From Areca catechu (Eukaryota; Streptophyta; Magnoliopsida; Arecales; Arecaceae): a stretch of 64,000 nucleotides of DNA. Positions 1 through 9,652 of the stretch are shown here, piece after piece. The notes beneath the pieces were generated by a model. The model did not search any database. It had not been told where the DNA came from and saw nothing but the letters and a program-made list of their open reading frames with translations. Each line of letters starts with the position of its first letter. The first letter of the stretch is position 1. The stretch lies in assembly GCA_021397845.1 (NCBI GenBank), contig CM038038.1:56600748-56664747 (forward strand). Reading direction: 5' to 3'. The translations under genes and the position numbers were made by a program.

Positions 1-257
1 TTATGCTCGGGATCACGGTATAAGGTCCTCCTAGGCTCCTGGCATGGGTGAGGTTGGGGCCTATTAAATTTTGGATCAGGGATCCAATTTTGATGTCTAC
101 GTTTCTCAAGTCCCTGGGCTCGGTCTCTAAACTGGGCAAAACCCTCATTCATATCCTGAATCAAATTGGTCATACTTTCGGTAAGAGTTCTAATCATGGC
201 CTCTAAATCAGGTTGGGTTTGACCAGGTTGGTAGGGTACTTCGTTCCGAGTGGACAT
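1..257 (-). CDS. gag: Gag N-terminus (partial, family X copy A)
   Basis: Start ATG is at 257-255 and the frame is open to the window edge (about 85 codons). The product begins MSTRNEVPYQPGQTQ and continues with the same residues as the Gag starts of copies B and D, including an RDRAQGLEKRRHQNW stretch and a proline/arginine-rich segment. In this family the region precedes the capsid domain or the zinc knuckle. No stop or frameshift is visible in this part. Whether A keeps a complete pol cannot be judged here. Confidence 0.8.
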   Translation of the reverse strand, partial: MSTRNEVPYQPGQTQPDLEAMIRTLTESMTNLIQDMNEGFAQFRDRAQGLEKRRHQNWIPDPKFNRPQPHPCQEPRRTLYRDPEH

Positions 258-1140
258 GATGATGCAAGCAAGCACACCAAATGAGACTCGACTGAAACGA
301 CTATGGGCTAACTAGACCTAGAGCCCAAACTATATGCCCAATCAGAGTGGCAAGCTAGCCTGTAGTAACTCGGGACTCAACCAGGGAGGTGTAAAGGGAG
401 TATTAGGTCCCTAAATGCCAATCCTAGACACCAATCAGAGATTGGCCAGGTAGGCAGACCAGCACACAAGCCCTTCGGGATAGAATCCCTGAACCACCGT
501 TCTAGACACTGACTACAAAGCACACACAGAGTAACTAGACAAACTGACTCAACATTAGCCTAGACCCGACTTGTTGGTGTCCCTAGCCCACTAGGCAAAT
601 TAAGTCTAATAAATTTTAAATTAGGCTTAGGATCGAATGAATGGGTGGTGGTTTTGGGCTAAGGAGAGATTATCAACTCCTCCCCTTATCTTAGATGCTC
701 AATCGCCCTTAAGATGAATTAGGATTGATCACTCAAAAATTGAATTGCAGAAACACAGAAACAGAATTGCTGTAATTTAACTCTCAGGAATTTCACAGAA
801 ACCAATAAATTACAGTAAAATTATGTAAAATAGATTCAATTATACTGGTTCCAACAACACAAAAATCATATAATTTGGAGTTATCTGCAATGAAAAACAA
901 TTCCTGAAACAGGGTGTTATAGACTGAAAATAGAATGCTTCCCCCGTTTACAATTCCTGCTATGAAGTTGTAACCCAGCGGATCCCCTACACGCCCTAGG
1001 AACACCCCGTGGAATGGGAAGAGGAGGCTTGCACCTCACTTCGTTCCTAGGACCGGACATCCTGGGGAGTCTACTTCGAGCAGACAAAGTAAAAAAGAGA
1101 GACACTCAAAACATGCAAGCAAGTCAGAAACCCTAGACAG
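258..1140 (-). other. 5' leader of copy A
   Basis: This is untranslated leader between primer site and gag, collinear with the leaders at 13997-14877, 37062-38008 and 54973-55863. It contains the family's shared blocks ('aagcccttcgggat', 'cttgttggtgtccctagccc', 'ctcctccccttatctta'). Short ORFs here are not conserved as proteins. Confidence 0.7.
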
Positions 1141-1153
1141 GGCTCTGATACCA
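1141..1153 (-). promoter_or_regulatory. Primer binding site, tRNA-iMet type (copy A)
   Basis: The minus strand reads TGGTATCAGAGCC, the usual complement of the 3' end of plant initiator tRNA-Met, four bases inside the LTR end at 1158. Extra copies of the same 12-mer lie inside the LTR end. Confidence 0.88.
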
Positions 1154-1157
1154 AAAT

Positions 1158-2891
1158 TGATGCAGAACGAAAGCTCTGATACCAAAAATGATGAAGTACA
1201 AAAGCTCTGATACCAAAAATGACGTGGAACAAAAGAGATGATGCGATGCGGAAGTAAATTAAAATTAATATATTTTTTTTATTTATTTATTTTCAGAAGT
1301 CGGCTTTGACTCAAAGGAAAGATAAACTAATGTTGAAAGAAACTAAGAAATGACAGAAAGCATAAAAGGAGTGGATTATCAGAGTAACTCAGAAGTAAGA
1401 TCGCTGGGGATTGAGAAACCCCCAGACCTAGGGTTTACTCCTCTTTCAAGAAATAGACGAAGAGAGAAGAGAAGGTTTTATACCTGACTGTGATATCTCT
1501 CGTTGCTTCAATTGAAGGACACTCTCGAGCAGATTGTAGGATCCTTGGAGACGGGGTATCTTCAAATGGATCCTCGGATTGTAGTCCTATGGCAAGGTTG
1601 GCCTTCTTCTCGAACTCAGGATCTGGAGGAAGAAGACACAAAAAAAAGAACCAGAAACTCAAAGAAAGATACTGACTTGAGGACTTAATGAAGATTGTTG
1701 GATGTAGAAGTTCTGGAGATCTTGATACTGATCTGACTCTTCGTTGAACTTGCTCTGTAGTTGAAACAGTTGATCTGAACCTGGATGCTGGTGGCCAGCC
1801 TCTATGTGGAAGAGAGGGCCGTAGGATGTAGATGGAAAATTAGGGTTTGGTGGTGGTGGAGTAGAGATGGGTGGACTAAGCTAGGGTTTGGGGTTGGAGA
1901 TCTCACACCTCCTCAAGGTTCCTAGGGAACCTGGATTTACTCCCTCACGGAGCTCAACACTTGAATACAAGAGCGGAAGAGAGAAACACAAAGTTGCTCA
2001 CAAAGAAATTGATTTCATTCATCATTTTTTCAAGAGTTACATAGAGTTGAATATATAGACATAACAAAGAAACAAAATTTCATACACTTCCCATGTGGGA
2101 CTAATAGGACTAACTCATACTTTAGGCATCAAATTCTCTTCCCAAGACTCCTTCCATGAGTGGGCAGCCCAAAAACTCCAAGAAAACTTGAAAATCAGCT
2201 CCAAATGGCAGGTTATGGGGGTGTCTCCTAGTATCTCTCCATGAATCAAGGATTTTCCCTTCATGGTTTGGCTCTTTTGGACACCTCCTAGTCTTGCTCC
2301 ACAAGTTTAGGCTTCTTCCTTTCATGGCTTTGGCACTTTAGGAAACTTTTGGGTGCCTCCTTGATTTTCTCCCCAAGACATGCTCTCTTCCCTTTTATAA
2401 CTTGGGTTTTTATGGAACAATGTGGGGCACCTCCTTGATCCTCTCTTCACGAAAAATTCTTGCCATCCTGGCTTGGGTTTATCTAGAAAGAAGTTGGCTC
2501 CTCCTTGGATTGAGATATCTTGATGGATTTCTCCCCCAAGTGGCGCATGAAAGAAGGGACCTGCTTTCTTGTGGTGTGGGGACCAAGGCACACTGGATGG
2601 AGATGTGGCGCCTCCTGGACTCTGACGTGTGGCTGGGAGTGTGGCGCCCACTTGCTTGGTCCTGGGAGAAAATGTGGCACCTTGGAGAAGACCTAGACCA
2701 CTACTAGGACTTGTATTGAGTCAACATGACTCAACAAAATTTAAATTGCAGGGAAATACAGACTCAAACTAAAATTGAGTTGACCAAGTCAACCCTTATT
2801 ACAAACCAGAAAATCCTAATTCTTCGGGCAATGTTAATCAGAGATCCAGATGGAGCCCTGAAGTCTTCTTCTGAGTCTGGTGCCCGCATCA
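1158..2891 (-). repeat. 5' LTR, family X copy A
   Basis: This LTR of about 1734 bp runs on the minus strand from TGATGCGGGCACC (mutated TGGTGCGGG) to TTCTGCATCA. Three 31-bp U5/primer-site units lie at its inner end (about 1158-1232). A TATA-like stretch (minus TCTATATATTC) is near 2050. Every ORF inside it, including one reading out into Tat1 RT, is incidental. Confidence 0.88.
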
Positions 2892-3971
2892 TCCTCGCCG
2901 CCGGCTTTGTACGGGAAGTCCAGTATCCTAGTTGGCTAGCGAACGTGGTCATGGTAAGGAAGAGCAGTGGTAAGTGGAGGATCTGTGTGGACTACACCGA
3001 CCTCTACCGAGCTTGCCCGAAGGACAGCTTCCCTCTTCCAAAGATCGACCAGCTGGTCGACCACCTGGGACATCGCCTCCTGTCATTCATGGATGCCTTC
3101 CTTGGATACAACCAGATCCGAATGAGCCTGGAGGACGAGGAGCACACCGCCTTCATCACCGACCACGGAACTTTTTGCTACAGGATGATGCCATTTGGCC
3201 TCAAGAATGCTGGGACCACGTACCAGTATCTGGTCAACAGGATCTTCAAGGACCAGATCGGCCGCAACATGCAGGTGTACGTGGATGACATGCTGGTAGT
3301 GAGCAAACCTGATTCGGACAACGTAGCTGACCTGGCGGAGACGTTCTGCAACCTCCGGCATCATCAGATGAAGCTGAACCCTGCGAAGTGCGCCTTCGGT
3401 GTCTCCGCCGAGAAGTTCCTAGGATTCATGGTGACCCAAAGGGGAATTGAAGCCAACCCGGAGAAGGTCCAGGCCATCCTAGACATGGAGCAGCCCGCCT
3501 CCAAGAAGCAAGTGCAGCAACTCACCGGCCGGGTTGCAGCCCTCAGCCGCTTTATCTCCAGGTCGGCAGATCACTGCCGTCCCTTTTTCAAGGTGCTGAG
3601 AAAGATGAACGACTTCGCCTGGACCGAGGAATGCCAGGAGGCCTTTGAGGAGCTGAAGAAGACGCTCGCATAGCCACCGCTGCTTTCCCGGCCCAAGAAG
3701 GGGAGGAACTCATCCTCTACCTAGCGGTCACCCCGGAAGCCGTCAGTTCGGTCCTGGTTCGGACCGATGACCAAGGAGTCCAGCGACCGGTGTACTATAC
3801 CAGCAAACTTCTCCGCGATGCGGAGCTCAGGTATTCTCGGCCTGAGAAGCTCGTTTTTGTGCTAATAGTGTCTGCCCAACGTCTCAGGCCCTATTTCCAA
3901 GCGCATCCCATCGCTGTCCTGATGGATCAGCCATTGAAAGCAGTGCTCAGCCGACCCGACACATCAGGGTG
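2892..3971 (+). pseudogene. pol: Tat1 reverse transcriptase and RNase H (broken)
   Basis: The frame opens at the copy A junction with RT sequence: a FVREVQYPSWLANVV block, the KDSFPLPKID block, and the intact catalytic motif VYVDD at about 3278. An in-frame TAG at 3671-3673 and a one-base deletion near 3705 break it. RNase H then continues (LYLAVTPEA, VYYTSKLL) to a TGA at 3970-3972 where relatives have a longer frame. The N-terminal part of RT is on the far side of copy A. The RT core is intact in sequence, but the enzyme cannot be made from this locus as it stands. Confidence 0.88.
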
Positions 3972-4500
3972 ATTGGCGAAGTGGGCACTGAAGCTCAGCG
4001 AGTTCGACATCACGTACAGGCCCAGGTCGGCCATGAAAGCTTAGGTACTGGCGATTTCTTTGTCGAATGCGCGGGTTTGGGCAAGGAGCCCGAGGAGGAT
4101 CCCTTGCCCCAGCAGTTGAAGGCGGGCACAGAGGAGCCCGGAGAGGATGCATGGATCCTCCATGTAGATGGAGCCTCGAACTCTGGAGGGAGTGGAGCCG
4201 GACTCATTCTTGCCAACGGTGACGGGGTCATCGCCGAATGCGCGCTCCGTTTCCAGTTCGCCACGACAAATAATCAGGCGGAGTACGAGGCACTCCTCGC
4301 TGGGCTAAGGGTCTCTCGCGAGCTGGGCATGGCTAACCTTAAGGCCTTCTCTGACTCCCAGCTCGTGGCAGGACAGGTCTCCGGGGAGTATGCCGCGCAC
4401 GACCCCCAAATGGCAAAATTCTTGGAGCTCATCAGGGCGGGCACGGTCGGTTTTCGGTGCTTCAACATCTTCCACATCCCCGCAGGGAGAACGCCCGTGC
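3972..4500 (+). pseudogene. pol: Tat1 second RNase H (aRNase H)
   Basis: After stops at 3970 and 4042, the frame carries WILHVDGASNSGGSGAGLIL, TTNNQAEYEALLAGL and DSQLVAGQVSGEY. These are the conserved acidic motifs of the archaeal-type RNase H (RVT_3) found in Tat elements. The tail KAFSDSQ...FNIFHIP is normal. A frameshift at about 4480-4490 moves the reading frame into that of the integrase ORF. This domain is separate from the Gypsy RNase H just upstream and supports the Tat assignment. Confidence 0.87.
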
Positions 4501-5856
4501 GGACACTCTTTCCCGACTGGCGACCCTGCCGGACACGATGCTGGGTCGCGCTCACGTGGACCACCTTAAGGCCCCAAGCTACGAGACCCTAGTGGGGGTC
4601 CATCAGGTAGACCGTGAGCCCAGCTGGATGGACAAGTACGCCGAATACATAACCAGCGGCACCTTGCCAGAGGACCGCGAGGCGGCCCGCCTAGTCAGAA
4701 AGAAGGCCGTGCGGTTCGTCCTGATGGATGGGCAATTGTATCGAAGATCCTACTCCTACCCCCTCCTCAAATGTGTAGGACCCATAGAAGCTAGACTCGT
4801 GCTCCAGGAGATTCACGAGGGCATCTGTGGGAACCACGTCGGGGGTAGAGCATTGGCCTACAATGCCCTTCGTCAGGGCTACTTTTGGGAGACGATGAAG
4901 GGAGACGCCGCAGATTTCGTGAAGAGGTGCGATCGGTGCCAGCGTCACGCCACGGTGCAACGGCAGCCCTCCAACCCAATCTCCCAGCCTTCAGCTCCGT
5001 GGCCATTCGCCCAATGGGGGATAGACCTTCTTGGCCCATTCCTGCCGGCGTCTGGGCAGCGGAAGTTCTTGATCGTGGCCATCGACTACTTCACAAAGTG
5101 GGTCGAGGCCGAACCCTTGGTGCGGATCACCGAGGCAAACGTCGCCAAGTTCTTCTGGAAGTCAATCGTTTGCCGCTTCGGCCTCCCCCATACCGTGGTT
5201 ACTGATAACGGGCACCAGTTCGACTGCCAGGAGTTTGAAGAGTTCTGCGGCGACCTCGGCATCAGGCATCGCTTCACCTCGGTGGCGCATCCTCAGACCA
5301 ATGGAGAGGCCGAAGTCACGAACAGGACCAATTTGCAGGGTCTCCGCACGCGGCTGGACCAGGCCATGGGCAGATGGGCCGAGGAGCTCCCCAGCATCCT
5401 TTGGGTAGACCATACCACCCCGAGGACGGTGACCGACGAGACCCCGTTCAACCTCGTCTTTGGAGCCGAAGCGGTCATCCCGATCGAGCTCAGCCTACCC
5501 ACACTGCGTATGGAGCAATATGACGAGACAGAGAACCCCGCCAGAATGATGCTCAACCTTGACCTTCTTGAAGAGACGAGGGACAAGGCCCGAGTTCGGA
5601 TGGCGGCGTATAGGCAGCGGGTGGCCAGGTATTACAACTCCCGAGTGCGGCTGAAATTTTTTCATCCTGGAGATCTGGTCCTCCGGCGCGCTGAAGCTTC
5701 TCAGCCACGGGAATTGGCAAGCTCTCACCAAACTGGGAAGGCCCGTACATGGTAGCAGAAGCCCTCCCCCACGGCGTCTACTACCTGGAGGAATTGGGAG
5801 GGGCTAGGTTTCCCCGGACGTGGAACTCCTCGAACCTAAGAATGTATTATCAGTAA
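4457..5856 (+). pseudogene. pol: Tat1 integrase
   Basis: An ORF of about 430 residues holds the zinc-binding N-terminal domain (H..H then CDRCQRH near 4930) and the DDE core. D is in GIDLLGP (about 5020), D in VVTDNGHQF (about 5200) and E in TNGEAE (about 5300), all three present. A C-terminal domain with HPGDLVLRRAEAS follows. A one-base shift near 5710 sends the ORF to a stop at 5755. The normal C-terminus (SPNWEGPYMVAEAL ... YYQ) continues in the other frame to TAA at 5854-5856. This is the best preserved gene of Tat1, but it lacks its upstream polyprotein. Confidence 0.88.
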
Positions 5857-5992
5857 TGTAAGGTTCCCCACTCCTGCAATAAAGTTTCTTTGCTTCAAAT
5901 GCTCTTTTCTTGCCTCGTAGGGAAATCGGCGCTTGGCCCTGGGTTCGGCACGCCCGATCGTGGCCGACGGACGAAGAAAGCAAGAAGTCACG

Positions 5993-6757
5993 GACCTTAG
6001 TCTGGAAGGCGGGGCAGAACCCAGTTCGCCAACGTGAGCACGGAGAATAGCTCGGCAAGCCGCGCAATGCTTGAAAAAGCCTGCGGCCCGGGGTTCAGTC
6101 CGGAAGTCCCGGGCTTCGGCCTGGAAGGCGGGGCAGAACCCAGTTCGCCCACGCAAGCACGGAGAAAAGCTCGGCAAGCCGCACAAGGCTTGAAAAAGCC
6201 TGCGGCCCCGGGGTTTAGTCCGGAAGTCCAGGGCTTCGGCCTGGAAGGCGGGGCAGAACCCAGTTCATCCACGCGAGCACGGAGAACAGCTCGGCAAGCC
6301 ATGCAAGGCTTGAAAAAGCCTGCGGCCCCGGGGTTCAGTCCGGAAGTCCCGGGCTTCGGCCTGGAAGGCAAGGCAGAACCCAGTTCGCCCACGTGAGCAC
6401 GGAGAACAGCTCGGCAAGCCGCGCAAGGCTTGAAAAAGCCTGCGGCCCCGGGGTTCAGTCCGGAAGTCCCGGGCTTCGGCCTGGAAGGCGGGGCAGAACC
6501 CAGTTCATCCACGCGAGCACGGAGAACAGCTCGGCAAGCCATGCAAGGCTTGAAAAAGCCTGCGGCCCCGGGGTTCAGTCCGGAAGTCCCGGGCTTCGGC
6601 CTGGAAGGCAAGGCAGAACACAGTTCGCCCACGTGAGCACGGAGAACAGCTCGGCAAGCCGCGCAAGGCTTGAAAAAGCCTGTGGCCCCGGGGTTCAGTC
6701 CGGAAGTCCCGGGCTTCGGCCTGGAAGGCGGGGTAGAACCCAGTTCGCCCACGTAAG
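5993..6757 (+). repeat. 120-bp tandem array in Tat1 3' region
   Basis: About 6.4 head-to-tail copies of a 120-bp GC-rich unit ('gcttgaaaaagcctgcggcc ...'); unit starts recur at about 6071, 6190, 6310, 6430, 6550 and 6670. Copies differ by few substitutions. Some alternate in a two-unit pattern ('ggcggggcag' versus 'ggcaaggcag'), suggesting later doubling. The period is a multiple of three and several frames stay open. The minus frame 5997-6881 reads seven 40-residue repeats. Tandem repeats between pol and 3' LTR are known in Tat elements. Confidence 0.93.
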
Positions 6758-7237
6758 CACGAAGGTATTCACAAAGATGGACCTGCTCAAGGCGTACTCC
6801 GATGCCACGCGGTCCGGAACGTCCCAACCTTTGTTCTGAGTGACAGACGGGACCAGGTCCACCCTCATTCCGGCATTCCACATCAACATCTCAAGAAGTA
6901 AAAAGAGGAGATGGGAGAGTGAGAAGAAAGCGAAATCGAGACATGGATAAGTTGTGTCTTCATTGATCCGAGAAGGAGAAATACAAGCTGGGAATCCCGA
7001 CAGGCCGGGAGTCCCTAAAAAAAAAAGAGAGAAAAGAAATACAACAACGACAAAGAAAAAGAGGAAGATAAACAGCTCAGTTCGGCGCGGTGGCGGGGCC
7101 CTCAGCCTGGGTCACAGGTTCCACTCCCTCGTCGTCGACGACTACTGGCTCGGGGGGTTGCACCGGGCTTCGACCGTGTCGGTCGTCGGGGGCGCAGCTG
7201 TGGCCTCGACCACGCCGGAAGCCTTTCGGTTGGGTCC
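6758..7237 (-). other. 3' untranslated zone of the Tat1 antisense gene
   Basis: No coding sequence is supported here. It lies just downstream (minus sense) of the antisense gene's stop at 7238. It corresponds to the Tat2 stretch at 46020-46214, where a minus-strand AATAAA is present. The matching Tat1 spot near 6960 reads AATGAA. Confidence 0.5.
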
Positions 7238-9336
7238 TTACCTCCTACCTCCGAGCTCCACCCCACTGAGGTCAAGCTCGGGGTAGAAGGACCCCACCTT
7301 CTCCCGGCACATCCGGAACCCCTTCAGGAAGGAGTCCACGGCTGCCTCCCGGACATCTGAGATGTACTCGTCGGAGGCCCGGGATTTTGGGATGGCTTCC
7401 TGCGCCTCCCGCTTCACGGCCTCTAGGAGCCCGTTGACGTAGGTGCTCCGCTCCTTCGCCGCATCGCCTCCCGTCGGGCCTCCTCCAGCTAGCGCTCCAG
7501 CCACTGGGAATGGGCCTGAAGGCGAGCCCTCTCGGTCGCGTCCTCTTCCGCACGGTGCTGGTTGGAGTCCCTCTCCTCAGACAGAGAGGACTCCAAGTCC
7601 TTGTTCCGCCACTCGGCACGCGCCAGGTCCGCCTAGAGGGTCTGGTTGCTCGCTCACAGCTCGACCCCCTTTTCCATCAGGTCTTTGACATCAGCCGCGA
7701 GCTTGCCGAGCTTCTCTTCTTTCTTAGCGTCTTTCTTCACGTACCCCACGAGGAAGTTCCTCAGCAGGAGCACGTCGTTCCCAATCTGCACAGCAAAGGA
7801 ATCGGGTTAGTGTAAATGCTAACCGAGGCCAAAGAAGGTAAAGAAGCCTGAGTTCAGACTTACCGTGAAGAGCTGCGGGATGATCCCGAGCAGGGCGTCG
7901 GCGTAGTCCCTCCCGCCTCGAGATCAGCGGTCCCACGTGGTGGAGGCATACTCCATCACTTTCTCCACGAGCCCCTTATCGCGGATCACGGAGCAGTGGT
8001 TGGTGAGCGCCGGTGGCGGAGCCGTCAAGTCGACTGCGGCGGCGACTGCCCCTCCAGCAAGAATCGCCGTCGATGGTGCGGTGAAGATCGCGGGTTGCGC
8101 TGTCAGAGCCGCGGCAATGACGGGGCCGGTGCTGGGTGGAGCTGCTGGTGGTGGAGCCCCCTCATCGGCAGCACCGTCGGGTCTGATGGCAGGCGCACCA
8201 GTGGCCCCACCCCGAGGCAGTCTGGGCGGGGGAGCCGCGGCTACCGGGCTGGGTACGGTCGCCGGCACGACCTCCTGGCTTGCCTCTGTGCGAGCCCTCT
8301 TCGCCGCGGGCTCTTCCACCTCGACGACGTCCCTCTGGGCCGTGCCCTCTAGAAGGTTCTCCAGCGAGAATTTTATCCCTGCAACACAAAAGAAAAGAAG
8401 GTCAGCCAACTCGGCTAAAGAGAAAAAAGAAGACAGAAGTTAAGGGAGGACTGAATCTCACCCGGCTCACGGATGGGACTGATCCCGGCTTCAAACAAGT
8501 TCTGCTCCGAGAGCAGAACCTCGAGTGCCGGGACCACATCACTCAGGAGTAGCGAATAGGCCTCTTGGTCCGTCGACTCGACCTGGGAGTTCCGGTTCGG
8601 AGACCGGTCCGGTTCGCTCTAGGCCTAGTCAACATCCTCGTCCGAGGCAAAGAAAAACCGGTTCTTCCAGCCCTTGATAGAAGAAGGGAGGTCGAACCGG
8701 AGACACCTGGGCCGGGGCAAGATATACCACCAGCCATCGTCAGTGGAGTACCTCTTCAGGGTAAACAGAGCCTTGAAGAGGGAGAAACGGGCAACAAACC
8801 CTTGGAAGTGGCAGAAGATAATAAAAGAAAAGATGACCCGGATGGCGTTGGGAGCCAACTGGGCCGGAACGAGGCGGAAATGGCTAAGGAAAGAAAGGAA
8901 GAAGGGGTGCAAAGGAAACCGAAGACCCCCGAGAAGGAAGTCTTCGTAGAAGGCTATGCGGTCGGGGCCACTCATGGTGACGCGATCCCCGGGCCGCGGA
9001 ACAAACAGGCGGATTGATCCCGGGATGCCGTAGGCCTCCCGGAGCAAGGAAAGGTCGCCTTCGGTCATTGTGGAAGCATGACCGGAGGGACCGGCAGAAA
9101 GAAGAGGTGGAGCAGGAAGGGAAAGAAGCGGAAAAGCGGGAGCGACAGGAGGAGACCGGACACCCCTGGGGATGCCAATGGTGATACCCCAGGTTGCAGT
9201 CGCCTGCGGGTCTCCTCCAGAATCACTTCCTCCTCCGAGGAGGAAGAAGATGGAGTCCTCGGCCGCGAAGGACCGGCCTCATCCGCGAAGGACCGGCCTC
9301 GTCCGGATTGGAGGAAACATAGCGACGGCGCACCAT
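7238..9336 (-). pseudogene. Tat1 antisense gene, 'putative gypsy type transposon' domain protein (three exons, broken)
   Basis: Start ATG is at 9336-9334 and the stop at 7240-7238. Exon 1 (about 9336-8462) encodes a serine/acidic N-terminus and then LREAYGIPGSIRL, GLRFPLHPFF, APNAIRVIF and DDGWWYILPR. This is the plant domain annotated as putative gypsy-type transposon (Transposase_28/PF04195). A predicted intron 8461-8379 (GTGAGA...TTGCAG) leads to exon 2 (8378-7864), an alanine/proline-rich linker with a basic PAAKRART patch. Intron 7863-7786 (GTAAGT...TGCAG) leads to exon 3, coiled-coil-like, with DSFLKGF near the end. A 20-bp duplication at 9265-9304 shifts the frame; several stops (for example 7924-7926) also break it. 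The function of this family is unknown. Exon structure is inferred by comparison with Tat2. Confidence 0.75.
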
Positions 9337-9647
9337 GACAAAGAAAAAAGCAAGGAAGATTTAGAGAAGAAGAAGAAGAGGGGAACTAGGGAGAAAACGG
9401 AGGCACTCACCGAAAATGCACTGCACGAACGCGGGGCAGTGGAAATTAGCCTGCAGCAAACCGCCCACGGAGCAAGGGAAAAGGCCTCATTCCGGAAAGT
9501 CCCCTCCTTTTCAAACTTAGTCGACAGCAGCCGTACCCGTCATTCCGCCCCGAGCCACTAGATGATCACCGCGTGGGCGCACGCCCGACACCGATGCCTC
9601 GTTTGCAGGGAAACAGCCTTTGCTTCGAAGCGACGCATTTATTATGG
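9337..9647. other. Tat1 3' region, noncoding
   Basis: GC-rich sequence upstream (minus sense) of the antisense gene, probably carrying its promoter and part of the Tat1 untranslated region. It continues after copy B at 16689-16840. I see no motif that fixes a promoter. Confidence 0.45.
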
Positions 9648-9652
9648 GCAAG
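9648..9652. repeat. Target site duplication GCAAG (copy B, left)
   Basis: GCAAG directly precedes the LTR end TGATGCAG at 9653 and is repeated at 16684-16688 after the other LTR end. This proves a single insertion event into Tat1. Confidence 0.92.

Larger units (their letters stand above)
1..2891 (-). mobile_element. Family X chromovirus copy A (5' part)
   Basis: This is the 5' end of a minus-strand Ty3/Gypsy element: 5' LTR at 1158-2891, primer site at 1141-1153, leader, then the start of gag running off the left edge. It interrupts the reverse transcriptase of Tat1: Tat1 coding sequence begins immediately after 2891. The LTR terminus reads TGCCCGCATCA instead of the TGCCCGCACCA of the other copies, one substitution. 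The second LTR and target duplication lie outside the window. Family assignment rests on LTR ends, leader and gag start, all matching copies B and D. Confidence 0.9.

Noticed and set aside
2726..3673. A 315-residue ORF starting in the copy A LTR and reading into Tat1 RT, as a possible fused gene
   Set aside because: The first 55 codons are antisense LTR sequence; the junction at 2891/2892 is an insertion border. Only the RT part is real.
5836..6186. Minus-strand cysteine/proline-rich ORFs near the Tat1 array as an envelope-like gene
   Set aside because: No signal peptide or membrane segment; composition is explained by the 120-bp unit.
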